Shown piece after piece: positions 1 through 7,311 of a stretch of DNA of 64,000 nucleotides. The DNA comes from CAWEPK01 sp963835595 (GTDB lineage Bacteria; Desulfobacterota; Syntrophorhabdia; Syntrophorhabdales; WCHB1-27): NCBI GenBank assembly GCA_963835595.1, contig CAWIGL010000002.1, positions 62,001 through 126,000 on the forward strand. The letters are read 5' to 3'. Every line of letters begins with the position of its first letter. Position 1 is the first letter of the stretch. The notes under the pieces are model-generated. The model was not told where the DNA came from. It ran no database searches and was given only the letters and a program-made list of their open reading frames with translations. Both the position numbers and the translations under genes were made by a program.

Positions 1-1042
1 TCGGGCGGCCCTAGGCTCATGCGGACGCACTCGATGGCGGTCACGCGGCCGCCTTCCACGATAACGCGCTTCGGGGCCGCAAGCAGCTCTATCTTTATGC
101 CGTCGCCTCGACGCCCTCGACATCTTCGGCAAGGGCGGGCATCTCCGATCTGGAGCGGCGGTAGAGGACGGTCACTTCGCCCGCGCCCAGGCGCTTCGCA
201 GTCCTTGCGCAATCGACAGCCGTGTTGCCCCCACCTATGACGGCCACGCGCCCTCTTAAGTCCGGGGCCTCACGCATGGCGACCGAGCGCAGGAAGGCGA
301 TCCCCTCCAGCACGCCGGATGCGCCCTCTCCTTCTACGCCGAGGCCGCTCCCCTTGTGGCTGCCGACGGCCAGGAAAACCGCCTCATAATCGCGCCTGAT
401 CGCCGTAAGTGTGAGCGGACCGGCGCCTTCGGCCGCTATGGGCGCGCCCGTCTCGATGCGCACGCCGAGGCGCGTCACGCGGCCGATCTCTCTGCGCAGG
501 ACCGCCTTGGGCAGCCTGTATTCCGGTATGCCGTACATCAGCATCCCGCCTGCCTCGGGCAGCGCCTCGAAAATCGTCACGGGGAAGCCGAGGCGCGCGA
601 GGTGGTAGGCGGCGGACAGACCCGCAGGCCCGCTGCCGACAACGGCGACCCGCTCCTTTCTCACCGCAGCCGGGCGCGGGGCCGCCACGCGGCCGTGGTC
701 CGCGCAGAACCGCTCGAAGCCCCGGATGTTGACCGCCTCGTCCATCTCCTTCCGGTTGCACGCGCCCTCGCATGGGTGGTAGCAGACCCGCCCGCAGACT
801 GCGGGCAGCGGGTTCTCCTCGCGGAAGATGGCCAATGCCCCGTCTATATCGCCCTTAGACGCCGTTGCGAAGGCCCGCGCGATGTCGTTCCCGATGGGGC
901 AGCCATGCCGGCACGGGGAGGTCTTTTCAACCCAGGCGGGCTTTCCGGCGCTCCACTGGCCCGTCAAGAATATCTCCGTCGATCCCCTGGAAAACGGGAT
1001 GATCGGCTCTATGTCCTCGATCGTGATGTCCCGGTAAGCCAT
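1..1042 (-). CDS. GltD-like FAD/NAD(P)-binding iron-sulfur oxidoreductase, 3' partial, frameshifted
   Basis: Flavoprotein of the glutamate synthase small-chain family, expected to pass electrons between NAD(P)H and a partner enzyme. The N-terminal dicluster domain has Cys at about 44, 48, 83, 87, 91 and 95; the FAD loop GSGPAG is at 136-141 and a second nucleotide loop, VIGGGNTA, near 265. The ATG sits 6 bp after the stop of the 2-oxoacid oxidoreductase gamma gene, so the two are co-transcribed and this protein probably serves that complex. Reading breaks near base 107: a stop follows VEGVEATA, but the next frame continues with a good family match (DGIKIELLAAPKR) and runs off the left edge. 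One missing base is the simplest explanation. The exact electron partner is inference. Confidence 0.8.
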
Positions 1043-1048
1043 CCCGCT

Positions 1049-1597
1049 CTAACTCCCTTTAACCACGCGGGTGACCTCGTAGGCACGCTTCGCCGCCGCG
1101 ATATTCTCCGCGATCTTCGCAGGCACCGTGTCGCTTATCGCCTCTTCCAGGCGCTCCATCGATATCGCGCCCGTCGCCTTCGCGTAGGCACCGAGCATGG
1201 CGGTGTTGATCGTGGCCCCCAGGCCCGCCTCTTCCGAGACGGCCAGGGCGTCCACCAGGGCGACGCGGGAAGCGGAAAGCTGCGTGAAATCGACGTCTGT
1301 GAGGGCGTTGTTTATAAGGATGAGGCCGCCGGGCTTGAGGGTCGATGCCACTTCATTCGCCTCGACAAGGTCCGGCGCCATGTAGATAAGCTCGTCGGCG
1401 CGCCTGATCTCGCACTTGAGGAAGATCTTTTTGTCGTCAACACGCAGGAAGCTCGCCACCGGCGCGCCCCGCCTCTCCCCCCCGAACACGGAGAAGCACT
1501 GGGGGTACTTCCCCATCAGGAAGAAGACCTTCGCCAGTATCTGCGACGCGATTACCGCCCCCTGCCCTCCCCTTCCGATGAACTTTATCTCGGTCAT
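1049..1597 (-). CDS. 2-oxoacid:acceptor oxidoreductase, gamma subunit
   Basis: Gamma chain of a ferredoxin-dependent 2-oxoacid oxidoreductase (KorC/PorG/VorC type), which oxidatively decarboxylates 2-oxoacids to acyl-CoA in the cytoplasm. The protein is 182 aa, normal for a stand-alone gamma chain. It opens with the family signature IKFIGRGGQGAV and carries FSVFGGERRGAPVASFLRV, which contacts the CoA/thiamine site in relatives. I chose the ATG at 1597 over an upstream in-frame start because AGGAGGT lies 11 bases before it and the longer N-terminus is not family-like. No alpha or beta subunit is upstream in the window: the gene is preceded by a repeat and unrelated genes, so the partners should lie beyond the left edge. 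Substrate cannot be told from this subunit. Confidence 0.85.
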   Translation of the reverse strand: MTEIKFIGRGGQGAVIASQILAKVFFLMGKYPQCFSVFGGERRGAPVASFLRVDDKKIFLKCEIRRADELIYMAPDLVEANEVASTLKPGGLILINNALTDVDFTQLSASRVALVDALAVSEEAGLGATINTAMLGAYAKATGAISMERLEEAISDTVPAKIAENIAAAKRAYEVTRVVKGS

Positions 1598-1677
1598 TGG
1601 CCCGCTCGACCTCCTGTCGGTTATGTGCATACTGTACCCCAGGGTTAAGGGGTTGTCAATCGGTATTTGGGATGATT

Positions 1678-1811
1678 ATGGGGGCGGACGGGTTAATTTT
1701 GCGGCAAGCTTTGTCGTCGTGTTTGGCGCGAGTCCTCACATACGCAAAGAGTATGCTCCGACTCTCACCTCCACGACTTCGCGCTATCCACAAAATTTCC
1801 TCCGTCCGCAA
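1678..1811 (-). repeat. Dispersed palindromic repeat family 1, copy a
   Basis: Diverged copy of an interspersed element of about 130-170 bp found at least eight times here. The complement reads from a GGAxAAATTTTG-type end through GGAGCATAC and TATGTGAGGACTCGCGCC to a CGCAAAATTAACCCG end, matching the cleaner copy at 54424-54550. It fills the gap between the oxidoreductase operon and the cassette-like genes. No protein is expected from it. Confidence 0.6.
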
Positions 1812-1887
1812 ACGACAAGTGCGTGCTTCATCTACGAAGACTAGCCAGAAGAAAATGGGTTCTGGTTGAACATCATGAAGTGAAAAC

Positions 1888-1954
1888 AAGTAACGTCGCA
1901 TTTAAGGGGCGAGGGGTACACCGCCCCGAGTCCGCCTGAACTGCTTGTTAGCAC
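1888..1954 (-). repeat. attC-like recombination site after the Abi-alpha-like gene
   Basis: On the minus strand this reads GCTAAC, a 5-base spacer (AAGCA), then GTTCAGGCGG. After a central hairpin (GGGGCG ... CGCCCC) the mirror half follows: CCCCTTAAAT, a 5-base spacer (GCGAC), then GTTACTT. The outer AAC/GTT core triplets, equal spacers and pairing inner arms follow the R''-L''-L'-R' plan of integron attC sites. It lies just after the stop of the gene ending at 1990, where a cassette would carry its site. The match is structural, not a strict consensus hit. Confidence 0.4.
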
Positions 1955-1989
1955 CTTTTCCTCCTATTACATACTTCTTTATACATTAT

Positions 1990-2688
1990 TTAATTAAGCC
2001 CATTGAATTTATCGGGAACGCAAGCTGATCCAAATAGTTGCCCAAAGTCACTTAATTTTCTTTCGGACTTTGTAATTCCACCAGTCTGCCTACCGTTTAA
2101 CCAAATAGGTTCGTCTTGTTGATATTTCCACGTTCCTGCAATTGTTAGACTATTTAGATGATTCATATACATCCATATGTTGTCGGGAAATACGAGTCTA
2201 TCAATTGGAAACTCTTCCAGAATCGTCCTCATACTTTCTATTTTATTCTCGTTTAAATCCCACTGCTGGTGAACTTTATACGACCTTTTCTTCAAATAAT
2301 ATAATATGACTGCTTCATCATGGCTTAATTGCTGGATTATTTTAGGGAAAGCTGGATGAGCTTTGTCTTGTTTGTTCTTATCTATTGCTTTAGCCAGTAA
2401 TTCTGCAAACATTTCCCCAATCAAAGTTTCATTATCTGTATAGATCATGCCTTCAATAATCGGACCAACAATCTGTGGATGTGCTTCTACAAGATCATCC
2501 TCCTTGACCTTTGATGAAACATCCTCTAAGAACTTCTCCCATCGATCCTGTTTTGCTGCAAGATAGTCAAAACCAGCAAAGACAAATCGCGCTGTTTTTG
2601 TCACCTTCTGTAAAACTTTTCCTAGTTCTCTTATAGAGGGTTGAAATAGGTCTTTATAAACCTCAGTTGTTATTTTATTGCTGCTCAT
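1990..2688 (-). CDS. Abi-alpha/DUF4393-like protein
   Basis: Protein of 232 aa resembling the Abi-alpha (DUF4393) family, some members of which are linked to phage abortive infection. The telltale block is ETLIGEMFAELLAKAID, followed by HPAFPKIIQQLSHDEAVILYYL at about residues 92-135, the conserved core of that family. No signal peptide is visible. The ATG at 2688 is preferred to an upstream TTG because GGAG lies 8 bases before it. The gene is clearly AT-richer than the flanking operons and lies between two attC-like repeats in a run of three same-strand genes, which suggests lateral gain as a cassette. The defence role is inference from family and context. Confidence 0.6.
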   Translation of the reverse strand: MSSNKITTEVYKDLFQPSIRELGKVLQKVTKTARFVFAGFDYLAAKQDRWEKFLEDVSSKVKEDDLVEAHPQIVGPIIEGMIYTDNETLIGEMFAELLAKAIDKNKQDKAHPAFPKIIQQLSHDEAVILYYLKKRSYKVHQQWDLNENKIESMRTILEEFPIDRLVFPDNIWMYMNHLNSLTIAGTWKYQQDEPIWLNGRQTGGITKSERKLSDFGQLFGSACVPDKFNGLN

Positions 2689-2719
2689 ATCGTACTCCAA
2701 TTATGGTATGCAAAGAATA

Positions 2720-2777
2720 GTGCTAATACAAAACTCAGCCGCGAGTGTAACAAGCCGGTTGCATCGCCTTGTTCGGT
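2720..2777 (-). repeat. Possible attC-like site after the DUF1330-nuclease gene
   Basis: The minus strand reads CCGAAC, AAGGC, GATGCAACCGG, with a right half ending in TGTATTAGCAC. The left half has the same AAC + 5-base spacer + GATGC layout as the site at 4004-4068. The right half pairs poorly, so this is the weakest of the three. It begins 5 bases after the stop codon ending at 2783. Confidence 0.25.
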
Positions 2778-2782
2778 CATCG

Positions 2783-3985
2783 TCAGCGTTCTCCAAGTAG
2801 AGCACTGTCGCTGATAAATCCTAATAGCTCCTTCGCGAATGTCTCAAAGTACGGGTACGCCAATACCAGGAACAATGACGGAAAGCGTGACGCGAACATG
2901 TCGACAAAATATTCATAGGGGTTCCCCGTAGTTCTTTTCAGATGAAGTTCGAATGTCATCTTCTGCTGGGCTGTCAAATGGACTCTGAAATAATTCTTGG
3001 TATGGGAAATAAGCATGTTGTCGGGGCCATCGTGCAGCAACAGCACGTTTTTTCTCTCTGCCACGTCTTCCAGTTTTTCAGCCTTGCGTATGCCTTCAAT
3101 GGACGTACTTGGATTCATCCGCCACAATTCGGCCGTAGTAATAATGACTGGCAATAGGACGAATATCGGTGGCGGAGTTCCCAGTAATTCGTCAACTTGA
3201 TGAACAATAGAGTCAACTGCTCTACTCACTACAGAGTAACGCAATTGGTGCACGGCTTGTTCTATGGCCTTCGGGTTCTTGTCGTCGAGCAACAGTTCTA
3301 TACCCTTCCCACACATGGAAATATCGCGTGCATATGATCGTACCTTGTCTCTTGATACCCTCCGACTGATATCGTACTGATCCAACAGGACAAACATATC
3401 TTCATATCTGGGCGAGTGTAAGTCATCCTCTGTTGGAGTAAATACCCAACGGGTGCCGTCATGTCTGTATTTGCACTCAACAAGCAGGTCCAGCCACAGA
3501 TTAGGCTCTGTGAGTATGTAGGAAGAATAGATATCTATCGAGAACTGTGTGGGCAAGCCGGTTTCGCCAATTCGCTCGTATCTGTATTCGCGCGGTGCTG
3601 TGAACTCTAATTGCTTAAGAATTCTGGTAGTCGAGTATTCCAGAGGGACTCCGGACGAAAGAAAATGGTCTTTCCAATTCTTCTTGTCTCCCGTGGATTT
3701 TAGGTATCCATTAACGCAAACGGCTTGAGTCTCGGCACCCTCTTCTCGCAAGGGTGCAATGGCCCTATATTCTGGTGACGTCAGCCATCTTCGGATATGG
3801 TCTTCTGTGGGGAACTCAATAATAATTATCCTCTCAGGTTTCCAAGCCCCAAAGGATGTGATTTTCTCCCCGCGAACATGGTAGCGCCCACCGTATTTTG
3901 TGACAACGGTGGAGACTTGATCAATGTATTGTCTATATTTCTCACGATCTTTAACTTTGGAATCGATAATCATGTACACCGACAT
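2783..3985 (-). CDS. DUF1330 domain fused to a PD-(D/E)XK-like nuclease domain
   Basis: Protein of 400 aa with two parts. Residues 1-95 are a DUF1330 ferredoxin-like domain (MSVYMIIDSKVKDREKYRQY ... IIIIEFPTEDHIRRWLTSPEY), normally a free-standing small protein. The remaining 300 residues include FSIDIYSSY, then LLVECKYR near residue 170. An acidic residue on one strand followed by an ExK strand is the core of restriction-like nucleases and of Shedu (DUF4263-like) proteins. The C-terminal 150 residues are not recognised. The gene is AT-richer than its neighbours and lies between attC-like sites. A nucleic-acid-cleaving defence role is inference; the DUF1330 part might sense a small molecule. 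I do not know a named family with this fusion. Confidence 0.55.
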   Translation of the reverse strand: MSVYMIIDSKVKDREKYRQYIDQVSTVVTKYGGRYHVRGEKITSFGAWKPERIIIIEFPTEDHIRRWLTSPEYRAIAPLREEGAETQAVCVNGYLKSTGDKKNWKDHFLSSGVPLEYSTTRILKQLEFTAPREYRYERIGETGLPTQFSIDIYSSYILTEPNLWLDLLVECKYRHDGTRWVFTPTEDDLHSPRYEDMFVLLDQYDISRRVSRDKVRSYARDISMCGKGIELLLDDKNPKAIEQAVHQLRYSVVSRAVDSIVHQVDELLGTPPPIFVLLPVIITTAELWRMNPSTSIEGIRKAEKLEDVAERKNVLLLHDGPDNMLISHTKNYFRVHLTAQQKMTFELHLKRTTGNPYEYFVDMFASRFPSLFLVLAYPYFETFAKELLGFISDSALLGER

Positions 3986-4003
3986 ACTAATCCCTTCTTA
4001 TGT

Positions 4004-4068
4004 GGTCGAACGCGATGATCAGCCTGAGCCCGCCGTTTGGGCGATTGGCCGCATCACATAGTTATGTG
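4004..4068 (-). repeat. attC-like recombination site after the AlbA_2 gene
   Basis: The minus strand reads CACATAAC, spacer TATGT, GATGCGGCC, then a GCCC ... GGGC hairpin, then the mirror half GGCTGATC, spacer ATCGC, GTTCGACC. Both halves have AAC/GTT cores, 5-base spacers and pairing inner arms (GAT-GCC). The TAA stop of the upstream gene lies inside the first core, an arrangement often seen in integron cassettes. Together with the other two sites it makes a cassette cluster plausible. Confidence 0.4.
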
Positions 4069-4619
4069 CTGGGCCAAAACTGGCCGCCACAATGGCAGTC
4101 ATAATCCTTCTTCGGTCCCTCACCTGTAAGAGTGACACTGTTCAGTCGACCCACCCAAGTACCGCACCGATCACATTTCCAAGGCCCAGGATGAAAAGCC
4201 CGATCTCTGGTCCTTCGAAGATGGTCTTTTTCAGCAAGCGTAAGCAACCTTTTCTCTGAACCCTGCCGAATCCAGGCTCTGCCATCGTATTCATGGTAAG
4301 GGATACTTATTAGCCTTTGTGCGGTGATCAGCAGCAGCCGTTTGCCTTCCAGTTCTCCCACGTAAATCTCTGTCTGTAACGGCGGATCGAAGTTGCTTTT
4401 AATGCTTTGCGAAAGAGAAAGCTGCGCTTTGTCGAGATTTCCGGGTTCGACCCCACATACGGTTCCGTCCGGCTCTATACCAAAAATCACGGTTCCCTGG
4501 GCGGCATCCGCATTCACCATAGAACAAAGCGCTTCCATCGCCTCGCGTCTCAGACTCAGGGATTTCTTGAACTCTGTAGTTTGTCCCTCGCCATTTACTA
4601 CGCGACTTGTCACGTCCAT
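4062..4619 (-). CDS. AlbA_2 (Schlafen-type) domain protein with C-terminal zinc ribbon
   Basis: About 185 aa. The N-terminal block GEGQTTEFKKSLSLRREAME followed by VNADAAQGTVIFGIEPDGTV is the AlbA_2 fold, an ATP/nucleic-acid-binding domain found in transcription regulators and Schlafen-like proteins. The C-terminus has CDRCGTW and, 27 residues later, CHCGG, a four-cysteine zinc ribbon. I use the ATG at 4619, which follows GGAGAG by 6 bases, in place of a longer open frame to 4769 whose extra 50 residues look unrelated. It is the first of three same-strand AT-richer genes with attC-like sites between them. A regulatory or antiviral role is possible but not shown. Confidence 0.6.
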   Translation of the reverse strand: MDVTSRVVNGEGQTTEFKKSLSLRREAMEALCSMVNADAAQGTVIFGIEPDGTVCGVEPGNLDKAQLSLSQSIKSNFDPPLQTEIYVGELEGKRLLLITAQRLISIPYHEYDGRAWIRQGSEKRLLTLAEKDHLRRTRDRAFHPGPWKCDRCGTWVGRLNSVTLTGEGPKKDYDCHCGGQFWPST

Positions 4620-4913
4620 TTCCATCTCTCCGATTTGCTGCACATAACAATTAAGTATATGGAAAAATTTCTGTATATCCCACTCCAACCTATTTTTACA
4701 GAATCTCTTACCAAGCCCGGCGCGCGCTTGTATCAATCCCGCACTTCCCGTCGCCCCAGATAGGCCCATTCCCCATTGATTACCACCTCAAATCTATTAT
4801 AGCAAGCGAAAAATGGAATATGCAGGATACAGGAAAGGTGGGCGTGGACAAGGAACGTCGAAGAGTTATTTGAAAAACACGTAAAGGCGAGGAAGTACTA
4901 TTACGATACTACT

Positions 4914-4946
4914 CATGCCGGCAGGCAATAACGGCCTGCCGGCATG
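4914..4946. repeat. Perfect 13-bp inverted repeat
   Basis: CATGCCGGCAGGC, a 7-base loop AATAACG, then the exact complement GCCTGCCGGCATG. No T-run follows on either strand, so it is not a classic intrinsic terminator. It marks the boundary between the cassette-like genes and a family 1 repeat. Together with that repeat it accounts for most of the gene-free stretch 4620-5245. Confidence 0.6.
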
Positions 4947-5010
4947 AGGCGAGGCCAACGTTTGGCGGTGGACGGGCGCAGCGCACTCGCCCGTGAACGT
5001 CCGACGATAC

Positions 5011-5172
5011 GGGGCCGGGGTGGGCCGGAGAGATTTCCACGCTGCGCGTCAGAGCGATCTCTTTCTTTGCGCTACGCGCAGGTAAAAGATCGTTCTATCG
5101 CGCAGCCCTGCGGACTGGCGCCAAGAAAACGACGCGAAAGACGCGGAAGGATCCCGGCCTACCCCGGCCCCG
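5011..5172 (+). repeat. Dispersed palindromic repeat family 1, copy b
   Basis: Bounded by GGGGCCGGGGTGGGCCGG on the left and CCCGGCCTACCCCGGCCCC on the right, an imperfect terminal inverted repeat. The interior has TTCCACGCTGCGCG and GCGCTACGCGCAGG, shared with the copy at 44341-44478, so these two form a subfamily. It lies directly upstream of the toxin-antitoxin promoter. Confidence 0.7.
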
Positions 5173-5187
5173 GAAAACCGAATGCCT

Positions 5188-5240
5188 TGCTTTTCCGCCC
5201 CTGGAAGACGTATAATATGACTAGTCTGACTAGTAGGAGG
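5188..5240 (+). promoter_or_regulatory. Promoter and probable autoregulatory operator of the Phd/PIN pair
   Basis: TTGCTT at 5188-5193 and a perfect TATAAT at 5212-5217, 18 bases apart. Immediately downstream, TGACTAGT occurs twice with one base between (about 5218-5234); each copy contains the palindrome ACTAGT. It overlaps the expected start of transcription, as expected for an operator bound by the antitoxin. AGGAGG follows, 5 bases before the ATG. Confidence 0.6.
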
Positions 5241-5245
5241 GTTCT

Positions 5246-5497
5246 ATGAGAAGGTGGCAGCTTCAGGAAGCAAAAGCACGGTTGAGCGAGGTTATCAAGC
5301 AGGCATCAAAAGAGGGTCCTCAAACCATTACGATGCGCGGAGAACCGGCTGCCGTCGTCATCTCGAAAGATGAGTACGAGCGCCTCAGACGCCCACGGGA
5401 GAATTTTGTCGATTTCATGCGGAAGTCGCCACTTTACGGCGCAGACATCCACCTGAGAAGGGAGCAGACGCTTACGCGGGAGGCGCAGATCTCATGA
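5246..5497 (+). CDS. Phd/YefM-family antitoxin
   Basis: Antitoxin of 83 aa that should bind and neutralise the PIN toxin encoded next and repress the shared promoter. The N-terminal half, WQLQEAKARLSEVIKQA ... ITMRGEPAAVVISKDEYERL, is the Phd/YefM DNA-binding fold. The C-terminal tail from about residue 55 (FVDFMRKSPLYG) is the usual toxin-binding segment. AGGAGG stands 5 bases before the ATG. The gene overlaps the toxin by ATGA, so translation is probably coupled. Family identity is secure; autoregulation is inferred from the repeated TGACTAGT beside the promoter. Confidence 0.88.
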   Translation: MRRWQLQEAKARLSEVIKQASKEGPQTITMRGEPAAVVISKDEYERLRRPRENFVDFMRKSPLYGADIHLRREQTLTREAQIS

Positions 5498-5916
5498 GCT
5501 ATCTGCTCGATACAAACGTTGTCTCGGAGACCATAAAACGACAGCAAAACGACCTGGTAATCAAATGGCTCAGAGCGATCCCATCGGAGGCGCTCTTCGT
5601 CAGCGTCCTGACGTTAGGCGAGATTCGGAAAGGCATTGATGGGTTTACAGACCAAAAGAGAAAGGAGAAGCTGCGCCTCTGGCTGGAACACGAGCTTCCG
5701 GCGTGGTTCGAGGGACGGGTGCTTACGATTGACCTTGCCGTAGCTGACCGCTGGGGCAGACTGCTTGCGGAGGTCGGTCGCCCGGTTCCTACGGTTGACA
5801 GCCTTCTCGCAGCCACGGCTTTGCATCACGAGCTGCGGTTGGTAACGCGGAATGCCAGGGATTTCGACTATCCTGGGCTGGAAGTCATCAACCCCTGGCA
5901 GAATGCAAAACCGTAA
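5494..5916 (+). CDS. PIN-domain toxin (VapC/FitB type)
   Basis: Toxin of 140 aa with a PIN ribonuclease domain. The acidic metal-binding residues are visible: Asp in MSYLLDTNVVSE (residue 6), Glu in LTLGEIRKGI near 43, Asp in PTVDSLLAATA near 100, and Asp in TRNARDFDYPG near 120. The closing GLEVINPW is typical of the FitB-like branch paired with Phd antitoxins. PIN toxins of this kind cleave tRNA or rRNA, but the target here is unknown. Its start overlaps the antitoxin stop by 4 bases. It converges with the nucleotidyltransferase gene on the other strand. Confidence 0.9.
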   Translation: MSYLLDTNVVSETIKRQQNDLVIKWLRAIPSEALFVSVLTLGEIRKGIDGFTDQKRKEKLRLWLEHELPAWFEGRVLTIDLAVADRWGRLLAEVGRPVPTVDSLLAATALHHELRLVTRNARDFDYPGLEVINPWQNAKP

Positions 5917-6006
5917 GACATCGCTGTTCACTTGAACTCTTCACTATTTCCGACGGTCCCCGGACTGACGGCCGGGAAGAAAGAGGTGGACGCGGCGGGC
6001 GTTGCG

Positions 6007-6678
6007 CTATTGCCGGGTCTTCAACTCCTGGTCGATGAAACGAGATATTTGTTCCGGCTTCGTAAAGCTGCCGCTCAAGGCCAACTCCAGCGAAGACGCG
6101 AGGCGCCGGCATCCCACGGAGCGGAGCTGCCTCGGTAATTCCGGTCTCGAAGCAGGATATACCTTTCTTTTAATCAGCTCTGCCCTCGACATATGGGTGA
6201 GGTAAAATACCGCCTGCTCGTGAGCGGCGTCGGCGTCGCCTACCTCAAGCACAGACTTCAGCCGACGGAGCGCATCCTTGGCCCTTTTTATTGCAGTGTC
6301 GGCGGAGGGCATGGGTATTCGATCCGACCATGATTCCGACAGCGCATCCCAGAAGCCTTCGCGCTGGAAAAGGAGACGGCCGAACTTAACGGCCCAGCCG
6401 ACCATGTCATCACCGCCTGATAGAAGCGAGTCAATCTGGTCGGCGGTATAAGCACGCACGTCAATTTCCAGGGGAGGCTTGACCGACAATCCGGGCAATT
6501 CCCTGCAAATCACGACGAGGTCCAAATCCAGGCTCTCTACGTCGGGCCGAACCGCGGAGCCGACAGCAACAAGAGCCAGGATGTTTCCGTCGCGGCGGGC
6601 CGAATTGATGAGATCGGCCGTCCACTTCCTGGCGCGATCCGTCGGCCATCTGTACACGTTATCAAGGGCCTGATTCAT
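6007..6678 (-). CDS. Minimal nucleotidyltransferase-domain protein
   Basis: About 223 aa. The nucleotidyltransferase signature is VAVGSAVRPDVESLDLDLVV: a GS motif followed by paired aspartates (DLDLV), with a third candidate acid in PPLEIDVRAY. The C-terminal half is helical, like the substrate-binding part of MNT proteins. Start chosen at MNQALDN (6678); a start 18 bases upstream is possible and would overlap the preceding gene. That upstream gene encodes a HEPN-like helical protein, so the two form an NTase/HEPN pair. In characterised MntA/HepT systems the NTase inactivates the HEPN toxin by AMPylation; applying that here is inference. Confidence 0.65.
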   Translation of the reverse strand: MNQALDNVYRWPTDRARKWTADLINSARRDGNILALVAVGSAVRPDVESLDLDLVVICRELPGLSVKPPLEIDVRAYTADQIDSLLSGGDDMVGWAVKFGRLLFQREGFWDALSESWSDRIPMPSADTAIKRAKDALRRLKSVLEVGDADAAHEQAVFYLTHMSRAELIKRKVYPASRPELPRQLRSVGCRRLASSLELALSGSFTKPEQISRFIDQELKTRQ

Positions 6679-6688
6679 TGAAAAGGCT

Positions 6689-7075
6689 CTATCCATGCGT
6701 CCCGCCCGCAGCTAGAATTGCCTCTACCACGCTTACGTACTCTTCAATCTGTATCGCCAACTTTTCGGCGTCAAGCTCCGGCGCTTTAACATCGCCATAC
6801 GCGACCGCTTTGCGTGCGTTGTTCAGGTCGCTCAGCAAACCCGAAACGTCGGGAAGCCCATGCCTATCATGCAACTCCAAAGCAATATCCGCCTTCTCCC
6901 AGTGTTTTCTCGACGTTTCCATGCCGAAATGTCGGGCGGCAGCTTCGACGGCGGCTTCCATGCAGTAGAATCCGTAGAGTGACAGGTCGTCCCAATCGGT
7001 AGGTTCATCCCAGGCCCCGAGCACCCGCTTCAAATGGCGCCGCGCAAGCTCAAGTTTGTCCGATGCACCCGACAT
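6689..7075 (-). CDS. HEPN-like domain protein partnered with the nucleotidyltransferase
   Basis: Helical protein of 128 aa: LELARRHLKRVLGAW near the start, YGFYCMEAAVEAAARHFG in the middle, and LNNARKAVAYGD near residue 90. The last block stands where HEPN RNases carry Rx4-6H, but the histidine is replaced by tyrosine (R-K-A-V-A-Y-G), so nuclease activity is uncertain. It lies immediately upstream of the nucleotidyltransferase gene on the same strand, the usual arrangement for NTase/HEPN modules. The pair lies next to the Phd/PIN system, giving two toxin-antitoxin-like modules side by side. HEPN assignment is by pattern, not proof. Confidence 0.55.
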   Translation of the reverse strand: MSGASDKLELARRHLKRVLGAWDEPTDWDDLSLYGFYCMEAAVEAAARHFGMETSRKHWEKADIALELHDRHGLPDVSGLLSDLNNARKAVAYGDVKAPELDAEKLAIQIEEYVSVVEAILAAGGTHG

Positions 7076-7227
7076 TATCCAGCCCTCACCGCACGATCTC
7101 CAATAGGATATTATACGCTCTTTTAAAACCTTTCAATATTGATATTGCTTTGGCAGATCGAGAGGCGCAACTTGTGAACGACCGACGATACGGAGGGCGC
7201 GGCCTTTGATTCCGCGCGCAAAAGCGG

Positions 7228-7261
7228 CCGTGGGACGTGCCCTTTCGAGCGCGTCCCACGG
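7228..7261 (-). terminator. Hairpin terminator after rpoH
   Basis: CCGTGGGACG pairs perfectly with CGTCCCACGG across a 14-base loop. On the minus strand it is followed by CCGCTTTTGC, a short T-run. It lies about 50 bases beyond the rpoH stop and is well placed to end that transcript. The rest of the 7076-7311 gap shows nothing else clear. Confidence 0.55.
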
Positions 7262-7311
7262 TCTTTATGAAACCCTGCGAGGGAGGGGAGTCGTGCGCGT
7301 GTTTTTTCGCT

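Noticed and set aside
4914..4946. Intrinsic terminator at the 13-bp palindrome
   Set aside because: The stem is perfect but no T-run follows on either strand. Kept only as an inverted repeat.
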